A stretch of 64,000 nt of DNA from Sepiola atlantica (GCA_963556195.1 OY744519.1:36412801-36476800); one strand, 5' to 3'. Shown: positions 23,601 through 35,889, numbered from the stretch's first letter. The notes: generated by a model from the sequence alone, not told the origin. Translations and numbers: made by a program.

Positions 23601-24321
23601 CCCTATACATAAAATATTCAATGAAAAGAATCTAAAACTTTCCTACAGCTGCTGTGAAAACCTAGAAATGATAATTAAGGCACACAAAAACAAAATACTA
23701 AAAGACGACAACAGAGAAGTTAAACAAATAAACAAAGTGGAAAATATAACAAAAATAACACTACGAAGAACAAAAATATAAACAATACTAATAGAAATAA
23801 ACAAAACACTAATAATAACCACCCAAATAGAAACGAAAAAGTCAGTAATGAAGACGATAAAATGTAACTGCATAAATCATAAACTTTGTCCACTACAAAA
23901 TAAATGCCTAACTAAAAGTGTTGTATACCAAGCAACGATATTTGCCAACGAAAGACCAACTAACAAGAAATACTACGTGGGTATGACATCCCTCGACTTT
24001 AAGACCAGATACTATGATCACAACAGCACATTTAAAAACAAAGAACGTCGAACAAAAACAGCACTAGCTAACCATTATTGGGAGCTCAAAGAAAATGGAC
24101 ACTCACTAATAATTGAATGGAACATAGTAAGACAGGCCAGTACATGTAGAAACTTAGACGACCCGTGTAGATTATGTCGGAATGAAAAATATGAAATCCT
24201 AAATTTTAAAGATCCCCGAAACCTATTAAACTCTAGAAGTGAAATAGCAAACAACTGTTTACACAGACATAAATTTACCTTAGAATTATATATAATAAAT
24301 TTAAAAAAAAAAAAAAAATAA
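23600..24321 (+). pseudogene. PLE C-terminal GIY-YIG endonuclease region
   Basis: In the same frame as the post-RT segment. After LKLSYSCCENLEMIIKAHK, a TAA at 23779 interrupts. Then 23848-24321 is open for 157 codons: CNCINHKLCPLQNKC (a Cys/His-rich motif), VVYQA..KKYYVGMT (the GIY-YIG equivalent), a catalytic-region TRYYDH, LANHYWELK, CRLCRNEKYEI, and a terminal LLNSRSEI..C. The domain order matches GIY-YIG PLEs. The endonuclease piece alone looks undamaged. It ends in a Lys run encoded by the A-rich stretch. Confidence 0.85.
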
Positions 24322-24619
24322 ATAAATGAATAAATAAATAAATAAATAAATAAAAAACAAGACAAGTTAAAATTTAAAACCTAAAATAGAAATACAAGAA
24401 ATTACGTGTTAAAATAAATTCGCCCACTGTATTGACAAAACAAAGGAAACAGGATATAGGAAAACCCATTGTTAACAAAAAATAGGATAGGCATAAGATT
24501 GTCACCAACAAAGCCTTTGTTCGCAGGAAGCCCAACGATTGGCTGAGGGAACAACAAAGAATCTGATTGGTTAACTAGCAAGCCATGTATATAAAAACAC
24601 CTGACAAAAATAACTCCAT

Positions 24620-24681
24620 GCATTTAATCTGACGATTCCCCCCGGGGATGAAACACTGGAGCCTCTGTGTAGCTCGATTGC
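24620..24681 (+). ncRNA. Hammerhead ribozyme motif in PLE 3' tail
   Basis: GCATTTAAT (24620-24628), CTGACGA core (24629-24635), helix II TCCC/GGGA, GAAAC (24650-24654), helix III ACAC/GTGT around a 10-nt loop, A at 24671 as cleavage base, then GCTCGATTGC. Core bases are complete. Helix I is damaged compared with the copy at 15400-15462: one base is missing and only about half the positions pair, so this copy is less likely to cleave. Helices II and III are kept by pairing although their bases differ from the other copy, which is the covariation expected of a real fold. Confidence 0.65.
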
Positions 24682-24698
24682 TATATATAGTTTCATTG

Positions 24699-24702
<4 letters not shown>

Positions 24703-24766
<64 letters not shown>

Positions 24767-24852
24767 ATTGGTATTTTCATATTCTTTTAAAGTATATTTT
24801 ATGAAATTCATTATAAAATATAGACATACGCCTAAAGGTACAGAGGAGGCGT

Positions 24853-24911
<59 letters not shown>
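24703..24911. repeat. Two (TA)n tracts
   Basis: TA at 24703-24763 follows the PLE 3' end. TA at 24855-24911 precedes family U copy 2. A 90-bp AT-rich stretch lies between them. Confidence 0.95.
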
Positions 24912-24914
<3 letters not shown>

Positions 24915-25167
24915 ATCCAGGTAAACTATCTACAGGGTAGTAATCTAAAGAATTTCAACCGGGTTTATAAAAAGCGCTTAATATCAAATTGAGCGTTTAT
25001 ATATGATTATTCTTATTTACACAGACATGCTGCTTTCCAAATATGATCTAAGGTTAAGATCGGATTCTAACTCTGTCTGATTAGATCTCAGTTTATAATA
25101 GCTGTTGATCGATAACATCGACATGCCAGTGTCGCAGATATTTTACATGTCTGTGTAAATAAAAATA

Positions 25168-25175
<8 letters not shown>
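24911..25175 (-). repeat. Repeat family U, copy 2, with fold-back
   Basis: The left part (24911-25015) matches the (TA)n-side end of copies 1 and 3 (AATCCAGGTAAAC..CCGGGTTTATAAAAAGCGC). The right part (about 25035-25175) matches 39779-39905 in the other orientation (GATCTAAGGTTAAGATC..GATCGATAACATCGACATGCCAGTGTCGCAGAT). The two parts are joined by ~30-bp inverted repeats: ATATGATTATTCTTATTTAC at 25005 and GTAAATAAAAATAATCATAT ending near 25178. One part has therefore been flipped relative to copy 3. Confidence 0.8.

Positions 25176-25208
<33 letters not shown>
25170..25208. repeat. (TA)n microsatellite
   Basis: TA tract at the right end of family U copy 2. Confidence 0.95.
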
Positions 25209-25211
<3 letters not shown>

Positions 25212-25360
25212 TGAAAATTAATATCTAAAAATCGGAACCGAGCCAAATCATGGCAACCTAACTTAACACACCAACGACTTAATATTTTTACAGATACAGC
25301 CTTATAACAAAAGTAAATTATAAATGTGTCTTCTAAAAAAGATACCCATTTATATACGTA

Positions 25361-25445
25361 ATATCTCAATTAATGCATATCTATCTTTTAGTTTATTATT
25401 TTCGATTCGTCCGTTATTATGTGTATCAAAACGTTAATTGAACGC
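25361..25445. repeat. Flanking repeat left of the minisatellite
   Basis: Resembles 29697-29795 in the same orientation: TATCTCAATTAA..CATAT.TAT, then GATTCGTCCG / GGTTCGTCCG and CGTTAATTGAA / CGTTGATTGAA. Identity is roughly 70-75 percent by eye. Confidence 0.5.
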
Positions 25446-26124
25446 ACAACACCGTATACATGGGACCGACATGAACATATCCGTCGAGTTATTCACAAAT
25501 TCCGTCAACATATTCTACACCGGGTTGACAATAACAGCAAACATTTGACTGAAAGGTACTTATATCGAATATGCACCAGTTTCAGTGAAATTAGCAGGTG
25601 CAGCGTTAGGGCATGTTACGTAAACACCCGAGTGATGCCGAGCGATATGCCAATCAGCTGTCAGCTACTAGATGCGACTTTTTAAAAAAGCAGTATTGAA
25701 ATTGATTAGAGCCAGAAGCAATTGATCAATGCCAGTGCATTTTTATTTCCTCTTAAATCATCTCCAAAACAAAATGAATTACTAAGAGATATGTATTAGT
25801 GTAGAATCTCCCGAAAGAGTAATTCATTTCTGGCAGGAAAAAGACAAAAGAACAGGTATAACGGACATGTATTCATAAAGGTGCACACACACGCATTGTA
25901 TGGCTTGGAAGTACGTGAGAAGTGACATGTGTTTTTTTGTTATTCGCTATGTTTCTTGAAAATAAAACTGAAAAAATACTACGTTGCAAAGTGTCGAAAG
26001 TATCGTCTGCGACTATTCGCCTCGTCATCACTTGGGTGTTTACGTAATATGTCTGAACGGTGCGGACGTGAAGTTACCGAAAACCGGTTCATATTACATA
26101 TAAGTACCGACTGACCTTTTTTTA
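25446..26124. other. No gene recognised
   Basis: Slightly more GC than average. Open frames 25419-25685 and 25929-26114 show no recognised motif. Confidence 0.4.
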
Positions 26125-28470
26125 AATGGAATAAAACTAAAATGATATGATATAAACATTTGGCAAATAAAAATATTTTTTTCGTTATTTAAACAGAACA
26201 AAACGAAATCTCATCATATAGACATTTGGCAAATAAAAATTCATTTCTCGTTATTCAAACGGAATAAAACAAATGACATGATATGAATATTTTAGAAAAT
26301 AAAAATACATTTTTCGTTATTGAAACGAAATAAAACAAATGGCATCATATGAATATTTTGAAAATAAAGATACATTTTTCGTTATTCAAACGAAATAAAG
26401 AGAATAACATCATATGAATATTTTGAAAATAAAAATACATTTTTTTTTATTCAAACGAAATAAAAAAGAATAACATCATAGGAATATTTTGAAAATAAAA
26501 ATACATTTTTTTTATTCAAACGAAATCAAATAAATAACATCATATGAATATTTTTAAAATAAAAATACATGTTTCGTTATTAAAACGAAATAAAAGCAAT
26601 TACTTCATATGAATATTTTGTAAAATAAAAATACATTTTTCGTTATTCAAACGAAATAAACCAAATAACATCATATGCCAATTCGGAAAATACTAATACA
26701 TTTTAGTTATTCAAACGAAATGAATAAAATGAAATCATATAGACACTGGGAAAATAAAGATACATTTTTCGTTATTAAACCAAATTATTAGCACATTACA
26801 TCATATTTACATATGAAAAATAAAAACACCTTTTTTATTCAGACGATATAACACAAAATGACATGATATGGACATTTGAGTTACACAAATACGTTTTTCG
26901 TTATTCGAACTATATAAAACGAAATGATTTATAGATATTTGGAAAATGAACATATATTTTTCATTATTCAAACGAAATACAACCAATGATATCATATAAG
27001 CATTGAGAAAATAAAAACACATTTTTCGTCATTCAAACAAAATACAACAAATTCCAGCATATGAACATTTTGTAAAATTAACATACATTGTTCGTTATTC
27101 AATAAAAGTATAAGTAAATTACATTATATTAACATTTGAGAAAAAAAAAAAATTTTTTTTTTCAAACGATATGAAAAAGGCATCATATAGATATTTGAGT
27201 TATATAAATACATTTTTCGTTATTGAAACTATATAAAACGAAATTATATCATATGGATATTTGGAAAATAAAACTACATTTGTCGCTATTAAACTATATA
27301 AAACAAAATTACATTATATGTGCATTAAGGAAAACAAAAAAATATATATTTTCCTTTTTCTAACGATATAACACAAAATGACAACATATAGACATTTGGG
27401 AAATACAAATACATTTATCTGTATCTAAACGAAATAAAACAAATAATATCATATAGAAATTTGGAAAATTAAAATACACTTTTCTCTTATTCAAACGCAA
27501 TAACACGAAATAGCATTATATACACATTTTTAAAATACAAATATATTTTTCGTTATTCAAACGAAATAAACAAATTACCGCATGTGGACATTTTCCAAAT
27601 AAGAATATGTTTTCTTTTTCTAAACAAAATGAAACTAAATGTAATATCATGCACATTTGGGGAATAAATATATATTTTCGTTATTTAACTGAAATAAAAC
27701 AAATTACACCATATGAATATTTTAGAAAATTGAAATACTTTTTTCGTTATTCAAACGAAATTTTAAAAATGAAGCATAGGGACATTTAGAAAATAATAAT
27801 ACATGTTTTGTTATTAAAACGAAATACAAAAATACATCGTATGGAGATTTCGGAAATAAAAATACATTTTCCGTTATTAAAACAAAATTTAAAAATGGCA
27901 TCATATGGACATTTGGCAAATAGAAAATATATTTTTAGTTATAAAAACGAAATAAAACCAAATGAAATTATATTGACATTTGGGAAATAAAAATACATTT
28001 TTCGTTATTAAAAGGAAATTTAAAAATGACATCCGATGGACATTTGGAAAATAAAAATACATTTTTCGTTATTAAAACGAAATAAAACAAAATGAAATTA
28101 TATTGACACTTGGGAAATAAAAAAATGCATATTTTGTTATTCCAACGAAATAAAACAAATGGCATCATATGGACATTTTGAAAATAAAAAATACATATTT
28201 TGTTATTCAAACGTAATAAAACAAAATGACATATGTACATTCGGAAACATTGTGTTTTCATTATTCAAAGAACAAACAAATAGTGCATCTCATGTATATT
28301 TGGAAACAAATCGTTATTTGAAATACAGTAAAACATGTCATCAATGTCTATTTTTAAAATACTTTTTTTTCATTATTAAAACGACAGAAAGAACGGGCAT
28401 CTGATGTAGGTTAACACCTTATTGTTTTTTATTCAAAGAACAATCCAACATGACACCACATGTCTTATTG
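26125..28470. repeat. ~65-bp minisatellite, about 36 units
   Basis: Degenerate tandem array. Each unit has a CATCATATGGACATTTGG-like block, AAAATAAAAATACATTTTTCG, TTATTCAAACGAAAT and AAAACAAA. The landmark CATCAT falls at 26343, 26408, 26474, 26539, (26603), 26669 and (26733), giving spacings of 64-66 bp. Chance open frames on both strands read as ~20-residue protein repeats, a by-product of the period. Units in the middle are most alike; both edges decay. Confidence 0.9.
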
Positions 28471-29419
28471 TTTTTGCGATCAATCGGAATCAGAATCGGA
28501 ATCGGGAATCGAAAAAACTAAAACTTGTCGGGGTATCGAAATCATTATTAGAAACGGAAAAATACCTTTAGTCTAATTTCCGATTCCGATAATGTTCTAT
28601 TAATTTTTTTGTTAAAACCTAAATTTTTCATCACTGGAACTAATGATACAATGATAATAATCAATTGATCTGACAATTTCTGTAAAATTAAAATTTAAAC
28701 ATCGTAATTACGAACTTCAAGAAAAATAGCATCGGAAAAATGGCACGATAAAACTTGCACATAGAAGAATATAGATAAAAATCTCACAATAGGTTTTTAA
28801 AATCCTGGATACAATATATAAAGCAACCTATTAAAAAGTTAATCAAATAAAAACAAATTATATCTACATTTAAAAGTAGATGAGAACACGCAGCTAAATC
28901 AAATGAGATTCTACATTTTTTGGTGATTACGTGTGAACACCTTGAACAACCTGAGGGAAGAAGATTGAATTATTTTGGAATTTAGAATAGGGAACATTTA
29001 ACATAAAATTACAGCCTATTTCTGGGCAAGTGTCTAACCAAATAACAGTTGTAAAGTCATATGACAATAATTTATTTTAGTTGAGCGAGATAAATACTGT
29101 TTTTTCGAGTAGGGCACTAAACAATAATCATTTCAATAACTCGAAATCCACGTGGAACCCTCCGTAAAACCAACATCCCTGCCTTAACCGTACCACTATC
29201 GCTAACATGGGTGGCCCTGCCGTAAAAAAAAACCTTCCTTTAACACTACTAACATTGTTGGCTTAAAAGGAACATAGTTAATACTTACTTTAAAATATTT
29301 ATTTATGAATATGGGGGCGATTAGCCCTCATTTACAACAATACAGGGGGTATCGTGCCTCTTTCTTTCTTCTCTTCTCTCCCCACCTCCAAAACAAATTA
29401 TAAAAATCGATTTTATTTT
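28471..29419. other. No gene recognised
   Basis: Starts with GGAATC-type short repeats (about 28485-28510, mirrored by GATTCCGAT at 28580). The rest is AT-rich without a supported feature. Confidence 0.4.
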
Positions 29420-29640
29420 CTTGAATACAACAGAAAAAATATTTTTTATAAAATATGAAAATATGGCCTTTTATTTTCCAAATGTACATATACAAATTTG
29501 GAAAATAAGTATATTCTGTTCATTATCAAATAACGCAAAACGATGGTATTATATGTACGCCTAGAAAAATATTATTCAAGAGTAACATTACATCATACGT
29601 ACATTTAAAAAATAAGAATACTTTTTCCATTGTTTATTCT
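29420..29640. repeat. Outlying degenerate minisatellite units
   Basis: About three decayed units with ACATTTGGAAAATAAG-like and CATCATACGTACATTTAAAAAA blocks, separated from the main array by ~950 bp. Confidence 0.55.
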
Positions 29641-29696
29641 AAGTTGCTTTTTTATACTCTACAATTGTTTACGATCATTTTGCTCTACCATGTATT

Positions 29697-29795
29697 TATC
29701 TCAATTAACTCATATTTATTTCTTATTATTGTATTCTGGTTCGTCCGATTAACTATTTCATCGATCATGATATCTATTGAATCGTTGATTGAATG
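29697..29795. repeat. Flanking repeat right of the minisatellite
   Basis: Partner of 25361-25445. The pair brackets the minisatellite in direct orientation. Confidence 0.5.
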
Positions 29796-31383
29796 AGAAA
29801 ATTAAATAATTTTTAGATCACTTCATGTGCGTAAATATGAACTTCATTTTTATTTATTGACGAAAAAGAACGCCTCAATGAAACATTGTTTTTCCACTTT
29901 TTTTACTTGAAACTACACTATGTGTATTTATTTATTGATATTTCGTTTGTGAATTGGATCGGATTATCTCGCAGCGATTTTCACCTTTGGACCTGGCGTT
30001 GTCGTTATCGTTTCTCGTGGTTTATACAACGTGACATTATTTAGTTTCAAGCGATCAGCGCGAGAACAATTCCCCAGGCGTGCGCACCTCTTCGTGAACG
30101 CTCACAAATAACACATTGAGCTATTAATACACATGTAAACACTTCTCTCAACTCCTCTGCTTCCATTGTAACCCTCTTCTGAATCCTTTCGGTCGAAAAT
30201 GTCTTCATTGTTTGAACCCTGCACCTGATTTGAAAACATTTTAATCCGTCTGTATCGATTTGCCTCCCATCGTAGTCATAGTTAAACACAGATAAACGTT
30301 TTTAAATGTGAGAGCTATCAGGTTTCTTGATAAGAGGCCCTCTGGATAGAAGAAAAATGAAGGTTCTTCTAATCGAAAAAGATGAATATCCGACACTATC
30401 GGAACATATACTACACTTTCACAAAAGCCTTAAATCCGGATCAATCTACTTGAACATTTTTCTAAAATGTTAAATCATTGTGTTTCGGACGCATCTACAT
30501 GAGAAGCTTTGACGGTCGGTATTTCAACCTAGAATTAGGTTAGTCCCACATCAGTTTTAAATACTGCTCATATCGAACTGACACACGTTTACTCTCACGC
30601 TTATCGTCAATCACGCTGTAATAGGAATATGTATTTTCTATCGCACTACGAGTACGTCTATTTAATGAGATGATTGCTAAATTCGGATCTGCAGCCTAAC
30701 AGTCTTAATTTCAATACAACTTCCACAAAGGAACCGTGTTTTAGTAAAGACCGAAACAATCATTTTAAGGGAGTCTTTTTCCTGACCATCGCCTTTCCGC
30801 TGGTTGTCATACCGAGAGGGGCTCGTCTTGACATTATTCTTGCTACACAAGAGCTGAATTGAACAATCAAATACTTCTTTATCGGAACAAAGTATTGTTC
30901 GCCTCGGTGCTAGGTGGTGCACTCTCCCAGGCCTTACCCATTCTTTCAGAAGAGGGTTGTTTTATTGTCTATCAACTGAGTGGTCCATACCGGAGAATGC
31001 CGATGGTTTCTTTTTCAGCTATGTTTGTACTTGACCATATTGCCTCTTCACGGAATCTGTTTTCCCCCAGTTTCCGGCCTTGTGCTATATATTACTGCAG
31101 TGATGATTACGTAAATACAAATTACGCAGTAATCTCATGGAAAGAACTTGCAACAAAATCCCGAGTATCGAGTCACATAAATGAAAGAGAAAACATAAAT
31201 AAGTCTAGGAATGTTTTTTTTTAACATACACTTGTGTGAAAAACTGATAAGAATTCGAAGGTTGTTGTTTTAAACATGTGCGTGCTGGTCGATTAATTGC
31301 AAGCATGATAGATGACCATCTCTGACGAATCTAGTTTCCGAATTTCACTCTGTTAGTGAATTGTCAACTAACAATAGCTTATA
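29796..31383. other. No gene recognised
   Basis: Mixed-composition stretch with moderate GC around 29960-30120 and 30880-31080. The frame at 30859-31224 (121 codons) is the largest but shows no motif I recognise. A decayed element or a host exon cannot be excluded. Confidence 0.4.
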
Positions 31384-32749
31384 CAGGGTGACCCAAAGAA
31401 AACGGGCCCCAAATCTAATTAGGCCACATTTCTTAGTGTTTCGTCCGAATTAAATTATTTTTTAGTCATAACTAGTTTATTATATTCAAAACATCAGATC
31501 AAAACACTAGGGTATTTGGCCTTTTTTTTCTCCGTTCTACAGCATGTGTTTTTGATGGCCTCCATTTAGCTCCGTGCATTTCTTGAGGCGCAGAACGAAG
31601 TTGCCATGACGTTCTTACAGACTGACTTGGGAATGTCTCTCATCTCCTCCCTGATGGCTTCCTTGAGTTCCGTGATGGTTCTGGGTTTCCCTGCGTACAC
31701 TCTGTCCTTAGGATAGCTCAAAAAGAAATAATCTGGGGGCTTAGGTCCGACCTATGGAGTGGCCACTCAAAATGAGTCTTGAGACTGATCACTCGGCCTC
31801 CGAAGTTCTCTTTCAGCCATTCTCGGGACAGGTTTAGGTGTGAGAACTTGCTCCGTCTTACTGGAACCAGAACTTGCTCATGAGCGACGGGTAGAGGGTC
31901 TGGAGCTCACTCTTGAAGGTTTTGAGGACCTCGACATATCACTCCTTGGTGACTATCACTGCTGCGCCAGATTCTTCGACGAAGATTGGTCCGATGATGC
32001 CTCTGACCGAGATTGCAGCCCACACCCTGCACTTAGGAGAGTGAAGGGGCTTGGTGGCTACTTCATTGGGTCTGGAGGACCCCCAGAAGATATTTATCTT
32101 GGAGTTCGCCTTTCCGTCAAGATGGAAGTGGGCTTCATCTGAGGTCCAAAGGAGGTTAAGGAAACTTGGTGTCTCCTCGATCTTATCGAGCATCTTGACT
32201 GCCATAGCGCTCCTCTGCTTCTTGTCTGCGACTGTAAGGGTTGGCAGCGTCTGTATTCTGTATGGGTAAGCCCTGATATCGTTCACCAGCACTCTCCTGC
32301 AAGTCTCACGGGAGATACCGAGGGACTGACTTCGCTTATGCACAGAGAGTTTCGGACTCTCCTGAAGATACTCTCTCACACTTACGACTAGCTCGGCTGT
32401 CCGCTTTTTGGGACGTCCCGAGTGGCTTGGACGGTTCTCACTGGCAGCGTTGAGGTTCTCCACGGTCCCATCCTTCTCGAAGTGGTCTACCCAGTTCTGA
32501 ATTCTGCTTTTGGTTGGAGCCTTTTCACATTCGAAATGATGCATGAAACTGTTCTGGGTTTTCTTAAACGAGCCTGTCTTGTAGTAAAATTTAACACAGT
32601 GTATTCTTTGTCCCATCTCCCACTGAGGTCTTGGTGTACTCACGATCGTTGATTCTGTCATGTCCTGTAAAATAAGGGCAATCGGTGAATAAATAAAGGA
32701 GATATCACATAAAGTGTACACGGGGCCCGTTTTGGGGGGGGTCACCCTG
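31384..32749 (-). mobile_element. Tc1/mariner-superfamily DNA transposon, full length
   Basis: Bounded by inverted repeats of about 28 bp: CAGGGTGACCC..AAAACGGGCCCC on the left (31384-31411) and its reverse complement on the right (about 32720-32749). Each is flanked by TA (31382-31383 and 32750-32751), the target duplication typical of the superfamily. Length is 1,366 bp with one transposase on the minus strand. The right repeat has a run of eight G where the left has CCCAAAG. Both ends and the target duplication are intact, but the transposase is not. Confidence 0.93.
31530..32661 (-). pseudogene. IS630/Tc1/mariner-type transposase, inactivated
   Basis: Start codon at 32661. The N-terminal half is a helix-turn-helix DNA-binding region (KFYYKTGSFKKTQ..APTKSRIQNWVDHFEKDG), then a second HTH-like part (SVHKRSQSLGISRETCRRVL). 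The catalytic domain begins with LWTSDEAHFHLDG, containing the first catalytic Asp, and has PKCRVWAAISVRGIIGPIF. The frame is open to a TGA at 31941-31939. In the same frame, TAA at 31860-31858 falls directly before the DGAS segment holding the second Asp. More stops and frameshifts follow, with a WPLHRSDLSP third-Asp region further down. The TGA looks like CGA-to-TGA decay. It is a cut-and-paste transposase relic. Confidence 0.9.
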
Positions 32750-32751
32750 TA

Positions 32752-33218
32752 TTCCAATGGTCGGTACCTGACAGGTCTCTCTCAAGTTTAGTGATTCGAA
32801 AATCAAATCAATTGAAAAATGCATCAGTGCGCGGACGTAGTTGAGTGCTCTCATCTAACTTGTTTCATCAAATCAGTTTCAAAATTATCTAATTTTGTCT
32901 GTCAAATGTTGGCATCATGATGTAATAAATTTTGTAACTGCTAAAATAATCAAGAGTTATATTCGAGCGTGTGTCGCAATTGTATGTGACTTGTTTATTA
33001 ATCGTAAAATATATGATTTACATTATAGCCGACCCTAACTGCATTTTGGATCCCAAACTTGCCTCTTTATTTGTGTGCCACACCTTGTATTGTGAAGAGT
33101 AGTTTGTATAATATAAAGATAAGCGATCCAATGGTTGCCACTTAAAGCTAAGCGGCTCAATAATTTGTCAGATCCTTAAATGTGTCTATAATATCAATAA
33201 CGAATTGCGCATTACTAC
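32752..33218. other. No gene recognised
   Basis: Host flank right of the transposon. Nothing identified. Confidence 0.4.
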
Positions 33219-33226
33219 ACACACAT

Positions 33227-33295
<69 letters not shown>
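33219..33295. repeat. (CA)n(TA)n microsatellite
   Basis: CA-rich stretch passing into a long TA tract, next to the 3' end of a SINE. Confidence 0.95.
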
Positions 33296-33296
<1 letters not shown>

Positions 33297-33298
<2 letters not shown>

Positions 33299-33434
33299 AT
33301 CCACAGACAGACAGTTTCGCTTTACCACAACTTTTTAATGCGACTAGTTTAGTACCACTCCTATGTCAGGGATCGAACTTTCAACCATCTGGTTGATAGT
33401 CAACAGCTCTTACTACTAGGTCTCTGGAAAAGCG
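33297..33434 (-). repeat. tRNA-derived SINE
   Basis: On the minus strand: an A-box-like TAGTAGTAAGAGC (about 33416-33404), a short anticodon-arm-like TTGACTATCAACC, then the B box GTTCGATCC (about 33376-33368) in a T-arm context. Spacing between boxes fits a tRNA. An unrelated ~70-bp body then ends at the (TA)n tract. The anticodon loop has lost bases, so this is not a tRNA gene. tRNA-derived SINEs are known from octopus; I cannot name the family. Confidence 0.8.
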
Positions 33435-34877
33435 ATAGAGAAAGAGAGAGAGAGAGAGAACAGGTGGAAAGTAAGGAAAAACGGAAGATAATTTTCGATT
33501 ATTGATTATAATAGCGAACTTCTGTTTTACAAATATTATTTTGATTAAATTCTGGAGGAATTTATTTTGTTTTCGATTGTTAAGATTCTCAACCATGGAT
33601 AATTAAGCCCATAAGCACCCGTCTCAATTGCTTACCGTAACCATTTCGCCATTCAAATTGTCCAAACCTTGGAGCGGAATAGTTCGATATCTGCTCATGC
33701 ATGTATAATATTAATCCGTTATCATCTAATTGCTCTACGGGTCAACAGCGAATTAACGATCATCAGACGAATTCTTTCATTTTCTTACTATCTTGTCGCT
33801 CCGTGAGTTTCGATCCTCTTTATCAATATGTTTTATTTCTATGATTCCTTCATAGTTTGATTATTCTTCAATTACTGGTCGTTTTGAATGTATTTCTTTT
33901 AATAATATTATCATGTATTGACAACATATATCATATAATGTTTAGTAAACATTAATTCTCAACATCATTTTCATTCATTTTCTCCTATCTATATAGAAAT
34001 CTGGTATGGCCCATTTTTGAGTATGCTATCGAAACAAAAAATGCTCATCTTAAAAATGATATCGTACACCGGGAGTATGCTCATCAATACAGATAAGGGA
34101 GCCCAGGCATCATAATGGATATAAAAGCGTCCTTTTCCCACGTAGGTTAGTAAAATAAAGCAATGATTTACAATTAACCGTAACCGGGTAAGTGTTAAGT
34201 ATTAGAATTAAGGTTTCTAAATATGAGATACTCTAAAGTTATATAGGCAAACATTAACGATCCCTTTGCTCCCCGGTAAAGATACGTGACCCCACACTTT
34301 TCCATGTACAAATAAGCTACCCTAATTGGATGGCGGCCAATGATATTGATATTAACCCAGTTTTATAATGATGTTACTCCCAAGTGTTTACTACAAATAG
34401 CTGCTCGAAAAGACTAAATCTGTTAGCACTTTGGCAGCGAAATAAGACCTGATTTGTACGTACAACATCATCAACCGGAAGTTCAATTTATTTTTGCAAG
34501 GGGGTTTATTTCAGCGCAAATATACAGAAGCTGTACCATCGTTGCTTTCGTCTCAGCAAAAGTGATACAGCATTTTCTGTCCGTGCTTCTACTTAGTAGA
34601 ACAGTCTGCTAGAGAAGGTCGTGACGGTGCTTATCATAGCGAGGTTCAAACTAGTTTTGGACAAACTTCCAGACAGTGTATAGGTGAACATATCTTATAA
34701 CTCTATTTTATATTGCTTGTTGCAATTTTTTTTTTTGCCAATGAATTTAATTTGATTTAATATATCGAATGGTTTTATTTATCAACCTCTTTTTTATTTT
34801 ATGAAATGTGAACAAAATATGAGTCAGGTTTAATTTTAATCCTCCACACTATAATAAAAAAATAATGGGAAGTTATT

Positions 34878-34879
<2 letters not shown>
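33435..34879. other. No gene recognised
   Basis: Begins with (GA)n at 33440-33462. The rest is AT-rich without a supported gene. Confidence 0.4.

Positions 34880-34940
<61 letters not shown>
34880..34940. repeat. (TA)n microsatellite
   Basis: Uninterrupted TA tract. Confidence 0.95.
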
Positions 34941-34942
<2 letters not shown>

Positions 34943-35742
34943 ATCATGTCAAACAAGACATAGCCATTAAAAACAGTGCAGTACAAATCTATTTTAAGCA
35001 TTTAGAGGAATTGACAAATAAAATCACAAGTCAGACATCCCCCGTATGCAATCTACTTCCATAATGAGCCGTTCTCTTTTCTTTTTACTTTTTGGTTCAT
35101 ATACTTATTTGTACGCTATTCTTTTTTTGCTCTTTAAGTTTCCAGTTCGAGACGTTTTCATTTTTTCTTATTTGTTTTGTTTAACTTTATCCATTCAAAC
35201 GTTACTTTATATGAATATAAAAAGTAGTGCTAACACTGGCGAATTGTATTTTTCGTGCATTTTCGATCGAGGGTGTGCATGTGTATTATATAAAAGTTCA
35301 GGACTGAAAAATCATATTTCCGTTTCTTTTTACAGACATTTATTTAGTTGTCTGGATTTTTTAGAATTCTAAAAAGTGAAGTAAAAAAGTGGTTTTCTTT
35401 AAAACATATTTAATTTAAAAACCCAATTAAACAATAAATCAGTTCGACAGTGAAGATGCAGTGTAAATATTATGAACATATTACAAGTAATTGATTTTCT
35501 ATAGAATTTAAAACAGGTGCGCGTTAATAATGTTTACGTTGAAAGCGCCTTGATTTAATGTTTTTACAATGTGAATACTCTTTAACGCTGTAGTTATTAT
35601 TTTCTTGAGCTGAATATTTTGTTTGTATATAATCATATATACTGCTTTGAATTAAAGAAAAATAAGCCTCACTCCATAATAAAGCACAATGTATATATAC
35701 ATATGTGTGTATCGAGGCAGCATTTTTTCTCTAAGACACGTA
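34941..35742. other. No gene recognised
   Basis: The 108-codon frame at 35046-35372 is hydrophobic and Phe-rich, as expected from T-rich DNA. No motif seen. Confidence 0.4.
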
Positions 35743-35889
35743 TTATTAAAAATAACCGACAACTCATGTCTGAAAATGTTTGTATGGATCCCTTCCATTT
35801 TCCGTATTAAAGTCCTAATCTCGACTTTAATCCGGAAAATGGAAGGGATCCATACACAAATATCCAGACATGAGTTGTCGGTTATTTTT

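Larger units (their letters stand above)
22080..24702 (+). mobile_element. Penelope-like element with GIY-YIG endonuclease
   Basis: Most complete PLE copy here. In order: a decayed N-terminal region, reverse transcriptase, linker with Cys/His motif, GIY-YIG endonuclease, A-rich stretch with (AAAT)n (24300-24355), a ~350-bp 3' tail shared with 11402-11560 and 15370-15560, and a hammerhead motif, ending directly at (TA)n (24703). PLEs are retroelements whose RT is related to telomerase; the GIY-YIG type inserts by endonuclease nicking. The coding region has stops and at least one frameshift. It is AT-rich, like its surroundings. Confidence 0.85.

Noticed and set aside
26807..28404. Open frames with ~20-residue repeats on both strands
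   Set aside because: They follow the ~65-bp minisatellite period and occur on both strands; no start or coding signal supports them.
26125..28470. CRISPR-like array
   Set aside because: Units are contiguous degenerate tandem repeats with no distinct spacers, in animal DNA.
30859..31224. 121-codon frame as a host exon
   Set aside because: No recognisable domain, no clear splice sites and no conservation evidence from sequence alone.
33368..33417. A tRNA gene
   Set aside because: The anticodon loop is shortened and the acceptor stem does not pair; a SINE body follows.
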